64,000 nucleotides of DNA, taken from contig CAZVNP010000005.1 of assembly GCA_964628285.1 (NCBI GenBank), positions 1 through 64,000 on the forward strand, written 5' to 3'. The first letter of the stretch is position 1. Every line of letters begins with the position of its first letter. The notes under the pieces are model-generated. The model was not told the origin of the DNA, ran no database searches, and saw only the letters and a program-made list of their open reading frames with translations. The position numbers and the translations under genes are program-made. Positions 1 through 8,162 of the stretch are shown piece by piece. Source of the stretch: JAPLDP01 sp964628285. GTDB lineage: Bacteria > Bacteroidota > Bacteroidia > Bacteroidales > JAGONC01.

Positions 1-377
1 TTAAAACGATGCAGGAGGAAATTTTCGGTCCCGTTTTATCCGTATGGGTTTATAAGGATAATGAATGGAAGGAAGCCGTGTCAATCTGTGACAGGACCTC
101 ACCTTACGGGCTGACAGGCGCCGTGTTCAGCCGCGACAGGGTGGCGGCATTAAAAATTTGCGAAGCATTACGATATGCCGCAGGCAATTTTTATATCAAT
201 GACAAGCCTACAGGAGCTATCGTCGGCTTACAGCCTTTTGGAGGCTCCAGGGCATCGGGGACAAACGACAAAGCGGGCGGAGAATTTAACCTGATCCGCT
301 GGATCAGCCCACGGACCATCAAGGAGACATTTTTACCCGCTGTTGATTATAGATACGAATACATGATTAAAAGGTAA
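1..377 (+). CDS. pruA: 1-pyrroline-5-carboxylate dehydrogenase, C-terminal part (cut by window edge)
   Basis: This is the last ~125 residues of an aldehyde-dehydrogenase-superfamily protein; the reading frame is open to the left edge. The segment EEIFGPVLSVWVY, the PYGLTGAVFSRD stretch and the closing GNFYINDKPTGAIVGLQPFGG motif are characteristic of P5C dehydrogenase, which oxidises glutamate semialdehyde/P5C to glutamate in proline catabolism. The catalytic cysteine and the NAD-binding half lie outside the window, so activity cannot be judged. The next gene starts one base after the stop codon, which suggests one transcript with the following dehydrogenase. Identification is by motif reading; another ALDH4-like subgroup is possible but less likely. 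Confidence 0.85.
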   Translation, partial: KTMQEEIFGPVLSVWVYKDNEWKEAVSICDRTSPYGLTGAVFSRDRVAALKICEALRYAAGNFYINDKPTGAIVGLQPFGGSRASGTNDKAGGEFNLIRWISPRTIKETFLPAVDYRYEYMIKR

Positions 378-378
378 G

Positions 379-1923
379 ATGATGAAAAGAACGGATGTAT
401 TGAAGAATTTGGGAATAAGCGAATTGAATCCGGGCGTATGCACCGGCACCGTGTGGTCTAAAGCAAACGGGCAGATAACGGAATCTGTCTCGCCTATCGA
501 TGGGACCGTTGTCGGCAAGATTCAAAACGCTTCTTCAGAAGATTTTGAAATGCTGGTGAAGAAAGCACAGGGCGCCTTTATCAAATGGCGCAGTATACCG
601 GCTCCGGTGAGAGGCGAGGTCATAAGGCAGATTGGCGAGGCCCTGCGAAAGGAAAAAGAAAACCTGGGTTACCTGATCACCCTTGAGATGGGTAAGATAT
701 ATGAGGAAGCCCTGGGTGAGGTGCAGGAAATGATCGACATCTGTGACTTTGCTGTAGGCCAGGCGCGTCTGCTGAACGGTTTTACAATGCATTCCGAACG
801 GCCCAACCACCGGATGTATGACCAGTATCATCCACTCGGTATCCTGGGCCTCATCACCTCCTTCAACTTTCCGGCGGCAGTGTGGGCATGGAACAGCATG
901 ATCGCTGCCGTCACGGGCGACGTCATCATCTGGAAACCCAGTTCAAAGACACCCCTCACGGCAATAGCTATACAGCATATCATCGCGGGCATCCTGGAAA
1001 GTAATAAGGTGCCGGAAGGTGTTTTCAACATGATCGTGGCACAATCAAATGTGTTGGGTGACAGCTTTGTGAAAGATAACCGCATGCCCCTGATCTCCGT
1101 GACAGGCTCCACCGTTGTGGGTAAAAAGATCGGCGCCATTGTCGGCAACAGGCTGGGAAGAACGATCATGGAACTGGGAGGCAACAATGCCGTCATCATC
1201 TCCGATAAAGCCAACCTTGAAATGGCTATAAAATCAGTCGTCTTTGGGGCCGTGGGCACCTGCGGCCAGAGATGCACAACAACACGCCGCCTTATCATTC
1301 ATGAAAGCATATACAATAAGGTTAAAGATCTGCTGATAAAGGCTTATAAGAGCGTTGCTGAAAAGATCGGGGATCCCTTTGAAAAAGATATACTGGTGGG
1401 CCCGATGATCGACGGAACCGCTGTCGACGCTTTTCACAAAGCACTGCACGAAGCCGAAAAGGAAGGCGGTAAGATCATTTTCGGCGGGGAGATTTTACAA
1501 GGAGAACAATTCCGTAACGGTAACTATGTGGTGCCGGCGCTCGTCGAGGCTGAGAATCATTACTCCGTGGTACAGAGAGAAACCTTTGCACCCATTCTAT
1601 ACCTGATGAAATACAACAATATTGAAGAAGCCATCAGGTTAAACAACAGTGTTCCTCAAGGATTATCCTCTTCCATATTTACACAGGATCTGACTGAATC
1701 CGAAAAATTTCTGTCCGAAGCAGGGTCGGACTGCGGCATTGCCAACGTCAATATCGGGACTTCCGGCGCCGAGATCGGCGGCGCCTTTGGAGGTGAGAAA
1801 GATACCGGCGGAGGCAGGGAAGCAGGTTCCGATGCCTGGAAGACTTATATGAGGCGTCAAACCAATACCATCAATTACGGATCGACACTTCCGCTGGCGC
1901 AGGGGATCAAGTTCGGTTTTTAG
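379..1923 (+). CDS. ALDH7-family aldehyde dehydrogenase (aminoadipate-semialdehyde dehydrogenase-like)
   Basis: A full-length 514-residue NAD(P)-dependent aldehyde dehydrogenase. The general-base glutamate lies in MELGGNNAV (about E265) and the nucleophilic cysteine in GTCGQRCTTTRRL (about C299); the latter string is typical of the ALDH7 branch (antiquitin / piperideine-6-carboxylate dehydrogenase), which acts in lysine catabolism. The ORF opens with two ATGs (379 and 382) with AAAAGG just upstream, and is separated by one base from the P5C dehydrogenase gene, so the pair probably forms an amino-acid degradation operon. Substrate (aminoadipate semialdehyde or a related semialdehyde) is inferred from the subfamily, not shown by the sequence. 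No other lysine-degradation gene is visible in the window. Confidence 0.85.
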   Translation: MMKRTDVLKNLGISELNPGVCTGTVWSKANGQITESVSPIDGTVVGKIQNASSEDFEMLVKKAQGAFIKWRSIPAPVRGEVIRQIGEALRKEKENLGYLITLEMGKIYEEALGEVQEMIDICDFAVGQARLLNGFTMHSERPNHRMYDQYHPLGILGLITSFNFPAAVWAWNSMIAAVTGDVIIWKPSSKTPLTAIAIQHIIAGILESNKVPEGVFNMIVAQSNVLGDSFVKDNRMPLISVTGSTVVGKKIGAIVGNRLGRTIMELGGNNAVIISDKANLEMAIKSVVFGAVGTCGQRCTTTRRLIIHESIYNKVKDLLIKAYKSVAEKIGDPFEKDILVGPMIDGTAVDAFHKALHEAEKEGGKIIFGGEILQGEQFRNGNYVVPALVEAENHYSVVQRETFAPILYLMKYNNIEEAIRLNNSVPQGLSSSIFTQDLTESEKFLSEAGSDCGIANVNIGTSGAEIGGAFGGEKDTGGGREAGSDAWKTYMRRQTNTINYGSTLPLAQGIKFGF

Positions 1924-1945
1924 TACCTCACCCTACACCCTCACC

Positions 1946-1978
1946 CTGACTGACGACTGACGACTGACGACTGACGAC
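1946..1978. repeat. 7-bp tandem repeat (TGACGAC x4)
   Basis: Four perfect copies of TGACGAC (1951-1978) preceded by a partial copy, sitting in the 57-bp gap between the convergent ends of the ALDH7 gene and the LuxR-type regulator. It is a simple sequence repeat; no hairpin is formed by it, and no function is evident. Confidence 0.75.
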
Positions 1979-1980
1979 TA

Positions 1981-2745
1981 TCAAATAATCCCGAGCTTCG
2001 CTGCATACTTGATCGCTTCAATGGCGTTATCGGCCTGTAATTTCTCCAGGATGCGCTGACGGTGTGTGTTGACGGTGTTGACGCTGATGTAAAGCTTGTC
2101 GGCTATCTGTTTGCTGATGAGGCCCTTGGAGATAAGCTGCAGAATCTCTTTTTCACGGGCTGTGAGCATGGCCTCTTTACCGGGAGGAGGAAACAGGTAC
2201 ACCTTCCCTTCACGGAGATCGATGAGACGGCTGCGAAAAGGAGTATCCGGCGACTGGTCGGGTGAGATGTCCATGATGCCTAAAGCCAGCCATATATTAC
2301 CGTGGATATCGTTCTCGAAACACATCTGTTGCTCCAAAATCCTTACATATTCACCTTTACCGTTAAGAATCCTGTATTCGTTGACCAGCTTTCCCTCCTT
2401 CTGGCGTGCAGGTGGAAGAGACATGCCATACCTCAGGAAGTATAATCCTGCTTCATACAATTCAAACAAGTCATCAGGATGTATCCTTTCATCGATATAG
2501 GCTGGGTCACCATGCGATTGTTCAGGATCAAGACTGAATATCTGTGATATGTTCTTTGAGACATAGACATGTTCTCTCCTGAAAAGGTCGAAGACCATGA
2601 TGACGCTGTTGCTCAGCTCACTGATCCTGTCGAGGTTGGGGATATGATGGTCGAGGATGGCATAATCCGGATCCTTTTCGACAAAATGCTGTGAGTCGAG
2701 GAGCCTGTAATGCTCTTTGTGAAGCTGCTCAATCGTTTTTTGCAT
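1981..2745 (-). CDS. LuxR-type transcriptional regulator with PAS-like sensor domain
   Basis: The C-terminal ~60 residues are a clear LuxR/GerE helix-turn-helix (LTAREKEILQLISKGL, then KQIADKLYISVNTVNTHR), ending in YAAKLGII. The N-terminal ~180 residues look like a PAS-like fold (phrases such as YVSKNISQIFSLDPE, then IHPDDLFELYEAG and EYRILNGKGEYVRI), which suggests sensing of a small ligand or partner instead of a phosphorylated receiver; no receiver aspartate is visible. I chose MQKTIEQLHKEH at 2745; an in-frame ATG at 2823 would add 26 residues that overlap the divergent gene and look non-coding. A 9+2+9 palindrome lies 5 bp before this start, and a good Bacteroidota promoter lies behind it, so autoregulation is plausible. 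Targets are unknown. Confidence 0.82.
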   Translation of the reverse strand: MQKTIEQLHKEHYRLLDSQHFVEKDPDYAILDHHIPNLDRISELSNSVIMVFDLFRREHVYVSKNISQIFSLDPEQSHGDPAYIDERIHPDDLFELYEAGLYFLRYGMSLPPARQKEGKLVNEYRILNGKGEYVRILEQQMCFENDIHGNIWLALGIMDISPDQSPDTPFRSRLIDLREGKVYLFPPPGKEAMLTAREKEILQLISKGLISKQIADKLYISVNTVNTHRQRILEKLQADNAIEAIKYAAKLGII

Positions 2746-2749
2746 CAGA

Positions 2750-2769
2750 AATACTGATTTATCAGTATT
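2750..2769. promoter_or_regulatory. Palindromic operator candidate before the LuxR-type gene
   Basis: AATACTGAT and its exact reverse complement ATCAGTATT are separated by TT. The 20-bp element lies in the divergent gap, between the inferred promoter of the LuxR-type gene and its start codon, a position suited to repression or autoregulation. It could also form a hairpin in the 5' leader and mask the ribosome-binding region. Assignment to the LuxR protein is inference from position. Confidence 0.5.
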
Positions 2770-2798
2770 GTATACCACACCGGATGCACCGACTTTTG

Positions 2799-2829
2799 CA
2801 AAGATAAAAAATATGCAATGCACCTGAAA
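2799..2829 (-). promoter_or_regulatory. Bacteroidota-type promoter for the LuxR-type gene
   Basis: Read on the minus strand, TATCTTTG (2806-2799) matches the TAnnTTTG -7 consensus and TTTC (2829-2826) stands in for the TTTG -33 element, with exactly 19 bp between. The predicted transcript starts near 2792 and runs through the palindrome at 2750-2769 into the gene. Confidence 0.5.
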
Positions 2830-3213
2830 ATCATTGTCATTGTCATTGTCATTGTCATTGCGCTCACTATACTGTCAGGTGCCGTCATGGGACAGCGGCT
2901 CACGCAGACGGTGAAGGGCAGGGTCACGGATAAGGAGAGCCAGACCACGCTTCCGGGTGCCAACATCGTCATTCTGGGCACCGATCCATTGCTGGGTAGC
3001 GCCACCGGACCTGACGGCAATTACGTCATCAAAAATGTCCCCGTCGGACGTTACGATATCAGGGTAAGTTTTATGGGCTACCGCGAGGTGATCATCAATG
3101 AGGTGCTGGTCGGCTCAGGTAAAGAGGTTGTTTTAAATGTGGAGATGGAGGAGAAGGCATTGGATGCAGCGGAGGTCATCATCAGGCCGGACAAGGACAA
3201 GGTGGAATTTTAG
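2818..3213 (+). pseudogene. Truncated TonB-dependent receptor: signal peptide plus CarboxypepD_reg-like domain only
   Basis: 131 residues: an unusual hydrophobic leader made of repeated Ile-Val (from a hexanucleotide repeat), a possible cleavage around VMGQ, then a carboxypeptidase-regulatory-like beta-sandwich (GRVTDKESQTTLPGANIVI, later GPDGNYVIKNVPVGRYDIRVSF) and the linker EVLVGSGKEVVLNVEMEE followed by AAEVII. In Bacteroidota this domain normally begins an 700-1100 residue outer-membrane receptor; here the frame stops right where the plug domain should begin, and no plug or barrel sequence follows in any frame before 3666. I therefore read it as a remnant. A free-standing periplasmic CarboxypepD_reg-like protein is an alternative, since the N-terminal domain itself is intact. 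Confidence 0.65.
2831..2860 (+). repeat. Hexanucleotide repeat (TCATTG x5) inside a signal peptide
   Basis: Five perfect copies of TCATTG encode the Ile-Val-Ile-Val run of the leader of the truncated receptor. Because the unit is six bases, gain or loss of copies keeps the frame and changes the hydrophobic core by two residues each time. Confidence 0.8.
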
Positions 3214-3665
3214 TTGCGGGTTGCAGGTTGCAGGGGTAGCGCCGCGCCGGTGGCGCGGCTTAGCTGCAAACTGCGAACCTGAGTCCGCCGAAGGCAGACG
3301 TCATCCAATAGCGAGAGGATGTTAAGATATTGATTGTTAGTCCTGTAGAGACGGCATTTATTTAACCACAGAGGAACACCGAGGTAAACGGAGGTTCGCG
3401 GAGGATGAAAAGATTCATTTTACATTCCTCTGCGTTCTCCGCGGTAAAAAAAGCCTCAATTCTTGCATAATAAAAAAATTAATTTGATATTTGAACCATA
3501 ATATCAGCTATTTAGTGTAAAGCCTCATGCCGTCGCTCATCTACCCCATAACTTACAGAACATCTGACTTATACGGCATCTTTCGACAGGAAGCTTAAAC
3601 TTAAAACCCAGCGAGGTCGGTTCATTAAAAGAGATCGACAGTTATCCTGAGCAACACTTCAAATC
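3214..3665. other. Non-coding 450-bp gap with dispersed-repeat-like elements
   Basis: No gene is supported. It starts with three 7-bp units (TTGCGGG, TTGCAGG, TTGCAGG; 3214-3234), then a GC hairpin with 8-bp arms (GCCGCGCC/GGCGCGGC, 3241-3248 and 3252-3259). Further on, AACCACAGAGGAACACCGAG (from 3364) and CCTCTGCGTTCTCCGCGGTA (3427-3446) form an imperfect inverted repeat about 85 bp long overall, a style of intergenic repeat found in many environmental genomes. The rest is AT-rich with no clear promoter. Confidence 0.7.
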
Positions 3666-5668
3666 ATGAAAAAAATTACCCTCATCATTTCCTGTTTTCT
3701 TATTTGTATCAATACCTTTTCACAGGTGCGCGACAGATACTTTAGCACGCTTGGCCGGCAGATCTTTAATGATCTTGAGAAGCAGGATTATTATAACGCC
3801 ATAGCCGGGATGGATGTCTTTCTCCGGGTTTACCCGGATGATTCAATCATGTGGTACTTCAGAGGAATGGCCAAATTCATGATGAATGATATTCCAGCAG
3901 CAAGTATCGATCTGATCAAAGCCCAGCAGATGGGCTATCACCAAAACGACAATTTTATTAACATGATTGTATCTAAAGATTACCAGGTAAAAATGCTGGC
4001 CAAAGACTATATCGATGACGTTAATATTCTTAAAACAAAAGATTTCAAACCTGTCTTCAGCCTGAAGGATTCATTGCGTGGAGCCCTTCGACCCGAACGA
4101 ACATGTTATGACGTCTATTACTACAACCTTACCCTCAAAATATTGCCGGAATCAAAGAGCATCGAAGGGCGTAATGAAATTTATTTCACGACAATGCAGA
4201 ACACTATAAGGATACAGGTGGATCTGACCGGTAAACTGCAGATCGACTCGATCACCTGTAAGGGCCGGGAATTAAATTTTACAAGGATCTTTGATGCCGT
4301 TTTCGTTGATTTTGACGACACGCTCCCTGCCGGTAAGGACCTGATATTGGCCGTATCATATTCCGGAACGCCGCGGGAGGCACCCTCCCCTCCGTGGAAT
4401 GGTGGTTTCGTATGGAAAAATAATAAAAAACGGCAATGGACAGGGGTGGCATGCGAACATCTGGGCGCCAGTGCGTGGTGGCCCTGTAAGGATTACCTGG
4501 GCGATAAGCCTGATTCGATGTGCATTAATATTCAGGTTCCAACCGGATATCAGGCTATCGCTAACGGAAATCTCCGGTCGTCCCGGGCAGTCGATGATCA
4601 ATATACCAATTTTGAGTGGTTTGTCAGCTACCCTATCAACTCTTACGGCGTCACTTTCTACGTGGGAGATTTTGTCAACTTCAACGAGATGTATACACAT
4701 GGTGGCAGTTCATTCCCGATAGATTATTATGTCTTACCCAAACATTTAAAAGCAGCCAGGAAGTACTACCAAAATACAAAGGATGTCATAGCTGTTTATG
4801 AAGATCTGTATGGAGAGTATCCCTATAAGAAAGACGGTGCAGCGATGGTGGAAGCGCCATATGAAGGCATGGAACATCAAAGTGCCATAGCCATTGGTGA
4901 CGTATACAAGAAAAAGAATCGTGAAGACAGGCCAAGCATCAGCGACGGCTTTGACTATTTGCTGGTTCATGAAACGGCGCACGAATGGTGGGGCAATACA
5001 GTGACCATGAGTGACATGGCCGATGCGTGGATCAGTGAAGGCTTTGTAACCTATTCCGAAGCGCTGTTCGCGAAAAGAAAGATGGTTATGGGGAATATCT
5101 GACAAGATGCGCCGAGGACATGTGGAATATCTTTAATATATGGCCCATGGTTGGCATCAGGGACGTGAACGACAACACTTTTCCGGGAAATGATATCTAT
5201 CATAAAGGAGCGGCAATGCTCAACAATCTGCGGTGCATCATCAATGATGACAGCCTGTTCTTTGCCGTCATCAAAGGATTTTATGACCACTTTAAATTTA
5301 AAACCATTACTACAGCTGATTTTGTGAATTACGTCAACGACAGGACAGGCGCAGACTATAACGACTTTTTCAACAAATTCCTGAACGATACCGATCCACC
5401 GGTACTGAAGTACAGATTCACCCTTGAAAATGACACGCTGCGGTTTTATTATAAATGGGTCGGCGTAGGAGAAAACTTTGCCATGCCTTTCAGCATTACT
5501 CTCAATAATAAAGATAACCACCGCCTTGACGGCACCACGGAATACCAGATCTTTGAAGCGGGTGGCGTCAGGTCATTTTATCTGCCTAATGAAAAGAGAT
5601 TCAATAAAGATCAGATCACTAAAAATTCGTTTACCTATTACTGGACATCATGGAGAGAAAGGGATTGA
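3666..5668 (+). pseudogene. M1-family zinc metallopeptidase broken by a one-base deletion
   Basis: Residues 1-20 are a signal peptide ending near FSQ; a short TPR-like helical segment follows, then an M1 aminopeptidase-type N-terminal beta domain. The catalytic zinc site is present: HETAH at residues 435-439 and the third ligand in WISEGF (E458), the correct 18-residue spacing. The frame then stops at 5102, but the adjacent frame continues at once with DGYGEYLTRCAEDMW and runs to 5668. Inserting one G after position 5072 (GCG-AAAAGAAAGAT to GCG-GAA-AAG-AAA-GAT) restores an uninterrupted ~667-residue protein. So either a recent inactivating mutation or a sequencing/assembly error in this A-rich stretch. 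The remainder after the break is the helical domain that closes the M1 active site. Both halves keep good codon use, which argues the change is recent. Confidence 0.85.
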
Positions 5669-5684
5669 TGACTAATTAATATCT

Positions 5685-5745
5685 TCGCTACGCGATTCGA
5701 CGGATATTGTGACATATGGTCCTATCAAATATAGTCGCTACGCGA
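5685..5745. repeat. Direct repeat TCGCTACGCGA (two copies) in intergenic DNA
   Basis: The 11-mer TCGCTACGCGA occurs at 5685-5695 and 5735-5745. The second copy lies in a perfect small inverted repeat, AGTCGC-TAC-GCGACT. It sits downstream of the M1 gene, where a stem-loop could act in termination, but no T-run follows. It resembles dispersed palindromic sequence. Confidence 0.6.
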
Positions 5746-5812
5746 CTTTTATGTACGGTTTGGGACAACCTTCCGGCACTTCGTACAGGCAAATCATAAA
5801 ACTCCATTTATC

Positions 5813-5844
5813 CTTGGATTTCCAATAAGGATCATTTACATTTG
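5813..5844 (+). promoter_or_regulatory. Candidate Bacteroidota promoter before the membrane protein at 5911
   Basis: TACATTTG at 5837-5844 matches TAnnTTTG; CTTG at 5813-5816 is a weak -33 element with a 20-bp spacer. It would give a leader of about 60 nt for the gene at 5911 and the gene following it. Confidence 0.4.
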
Positions 5845-5910
5845 TTTGGGATTACGGACAAGTGGTATCGTATTTAAACTTATTAATCTTGTACCCTTTA
5901 AATGTAAGCC

Positions 5911-6363
5911 ATGGAAACAAATGATGAGATTCGGGATCAGGAAGTGATCCGTGAAAAGGTTGAAATACCGAATGAATTTATTCATCACCTCAATCAAATC
6001 AGCAAATGGACGACTTTCTTCTCAGTCCTGGGATTTATAGCGGTCGGCGTATTACTGATCTTTGCCGCTTTTTCGGGACGGATTTTTTCAGCCATGACGC
6101 ACTATCATGCCAAGGGAGCTGCACTGATAATGAGTCTTGTTTACATTATTATGGCGGTCATCTATTTTTTCCCTGTGGTTTATCTTTACCGGTTTTCAAT
6201 TCTTTCGCGGCGTGCCATAAGGGTTAATGATCCGAACGAAATCGTCACCGCCTTTAAGAACCTAAAATGGCACTTCCAATTTGTTGGAATAGTGACTATT
6301 ATTTTTCTGCTGGTCTATCTGCTTGTGGGGATAGGCTTCTCAATTACTGCTTTTCTGAGATAA
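5911..6363 (+). CDS. Small integral membrane protein, DUF5362-like
   Basis: 150 residues with an acidic cytoplasmic-looking N-terminus (residues 1-30) and three strongly hydrophobic segments at about 34-56, 67-95 and 122-146. The phrase KWTTFFSVLGFIAVGVLLI near the first segment and the overall layout recall the DUF5362 family of uncharacterised Bacteroidota inner-membrane proteins. It is followed after 30 bp by the lipoprotein fusion gene, in the same direction, so the two may be cotranscribed. No catalytic motif is visible and I assign no function. Confidence 0.7.
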   Translation: METNDEIRDQEVIREKVEIPNEFIHHLNQISKWTTFFSVLGFIAVGVLLIFAAFSGRIFSAMTHYHAKGAALIMSLVYIIMAVIYFFPVVYLYRFSILSRRAIRVNDPNEIVTAFKNLKWHFQFVGIVTIIFLLVYLLVGIGFSITAFLR

Positions 6364-6393
6364 GTATGACCTGATAAATACGTCGATGGAACC

Positions 6394-8151
6394 ATGAAAA
6401 AAAAACTCTTCCTTTTTCTGGGCATATTGTTCATTATCATTTTCAACGACGGCTGTGAGAAGAAAGAGATCATCAACATTTATGAAAACCCAGCTGCGGG
6501 CACATTGGTATTTCTGACCGATTTTGATGCGGGTTCAGATGTGGTCATTTCCATGACGGCATCATTAAAAAGCAGGTTTCCCGGCCTGGCTGTCGACTTC
6601 ATCCAAGCCAAACCTTTCAATGTGAAGGAGGCGGCATACCAGTTGGAGGTGGCAGCCATAAACTATCCTGCCGGCACCTTTTTCCTAGGCCTCGTCGATC
6701 CCGGTGCCAATTCGCACTGCATGGTCTTTAAAGCGCAGGATGATAAAAAATTCGTCGTGCCTGATAACGGTTTGGCCACGCTCGTCTTCAAATACATGTT
6801 AACCGGTGATTATTATGGTGTTGATAATCCGCTTGATGATACCGGTATACCTCCCAGTCAGCTTAATTTCAAAGAATTATACTTGAAAGCTACGATGGGC
6901 CTCATTTCGGGAAAGTCTCTCTCCTCTTTCGGTGATCCCATCGAGCAGCCTGTCACTTTTAATGTGGTCGAGCCGGCTCTCGTCAACGACACCCTTTACG
7001 GTCAGATCACCAATACCGATAATTTTGGCAATTGTATGACTAACATACCCGACTCATTGCTGGATGCCTTCGATACAGGTGTTCTGTTCAAAGTTACAGG
7101 AGGTTCGCAACCTTTCTTCGCTCTTTACGGCATCAATTATTCCTCAGTTCCTCCGGATCAAAATATTGTCTTTTCCAGCCCTTCCAACCTGCTTGAAATA
7201 GCTGTTAATTTAGGTAATGTCTCACAACGTTATCAACTAACGGCCGGAGCCCCCGTCAAACTTCACAGGGGCATGGCACGCATTGGCATCTTGCAATATA
7301 ACGATATCTCAAATTCTTATGTCGACATTGTGAAGAACGAGCTCATAGCTAAGGGATTTGTTGAAGGCGACAATGCCTTATATATCGAAAGAAATGCCGG
7401 CGGAAATATTGCTCAGCTCAGCAGCATGGTCCATGAAATTCTGGAAGAGGGTATCGACATCATGGTCTCCTTCTCCACACCGGCGACACAAGCTGCCGTT
7501 TCCATGGTTCCCGATGACATACCCATAGTATTCAGTATAGTAACCAATCCGGAGATTGCCGGTATCCTGAATCAGCGTACAGGTGTTACGGGCCTCTCCA
7601 ATGCCACGGACTTCAATGCGTTTATCGGCTTCACCAAAAGGCTTTTACCCGCAATTTCCATCGCCGGCAGCCTGTACAATGCAGGGGAATCAAATTCCAT
7701 CTTCTCTCAACAGCAACTCAGCAATACCTGCGTTTATTACGGTATGAATTTCTTCAATACTTCCGTGACCGGTGCCGGTGACATCCCTTCCGCCTATGCG
7801 GATATCAAACAGAATCATATCCAGGCCATCCTGATCAGCAATGATAACACCATGACCCTGGCCATGACTGATCTTGTCGCTCTTGCATTGCCCGATACCA
7901 TACCGGTGCTTGGCACCGATTATGTCAATACTCAGGATGGCGCTCTTGCCTCCATCAGCGTGGATTATGATCTGATAGCCCGGGAGACCGGCAAGCTCGT
8001 TGTGGCAGTGATCCGCGGCGTGAATCCCGATGATGTGTCAGTAAAATATTTCGATACGAATATCATTGCCATCAATACACAAACGGCCGAGAGTCTGGGA
8101 TATGTATTCGATCCCGGAATCATCTCAGAAGCCCGCTACATTTACCCCTGA
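6394..8151 (+). CDS. Exported fusion: SAM-hydrolase/chlorinase-like (DUF62) domain plus ABC substrate-binding (TrpX-like) domain
   Basis: 585 residues. A lysine-rich start, a hydrophobic core and NDGC (C21) form a lipoprotein-like signal. Residues ~36-285 match the DUF62 SAM hydroxide adenosyltransferase/halogenase family in order: VFLTDFDAGSDV, the FPGLAVDFI strand, YPAGTFFLGLVDPG (102-104), FVVPDNGL (123-126), DNFGNCMTN (209-217) and the closing LLEIAVNLGN. Residues ~294-575 match the ABC_sub_bind/TrpX periplasmic-binding family: ARIGILQYN, then GIDIMVSFSTPATQAA, DDIPIVFSIVTNP and the C-terminal GYVFD. In the usual enzymes a conserved Arg follows DPG and a conserved His lies in an FHGRD-type motif; here the first reads DPGANSHC and the second FKELYLKAT, so the catalytic set seems lost by eye alignment. 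The protein may bind a nucleoside or SAM-like ligand outside the inner membrane. A small gene follows 11 bp downstream. No ABC permease is adjacent. Confidence 0.8.
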   Translation: MKKKLFLFLGILFIIIFNDGCEKKEIINIYENPAAGTLVFLTDFDAGSDVVISMTASLKSRFPGLAVDFIQAKPFNVKEAAYQLEVAAINYPAGTFFLGLVDPGANSHCMVFKAQDDKKFVVPDNGLATLVFKYMLTGDYYGVDNPLDDTGIPPSQLNFKELYLKATMGLISGKSLSSFGDPIEQPVTFNVVEPALVNDTLYGQITNTDNFGNCMTNIPDSLLDAFDTGVLFKVTGGSQPFFALYGINYSSVPPDQNIVFSSPSNLLEIAVNLGNVSQRYQLTAGAPVKLHRGMARIGILQYNDISNSYVDIVKNELIAKGFVEGDNALYIERNAGGNIAQLSSMVHEILEEGIDIMVSFSTPATQAAVSMVPDDIPIVFSIVTNPEIAGILNQRTGVTGLSNATDFNAFIGFTKRLLPAISIAGSLYNAGESNSIFSQQQLSNTCVYYGMNFFNTSVTGAGDIPSAYADIKQNHIQAILISNDNTMTLAMTDLVALALPDTIPVLGTDYVNTQDGALASISVDYDLIARETGKLVVAVIRGVNPDDVSVKYFDTNIIAINTQTAESLGYVFDPGIISEARYIYP

Positions 8152-8162
8152 TTTCCATTGAT

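Noticed and set aside
5120..5668. A separate gene for the second half of the M1 peptidase
   Set aside because: One base restores a continuous protein with the upstream part; there is no start signal before 5120.
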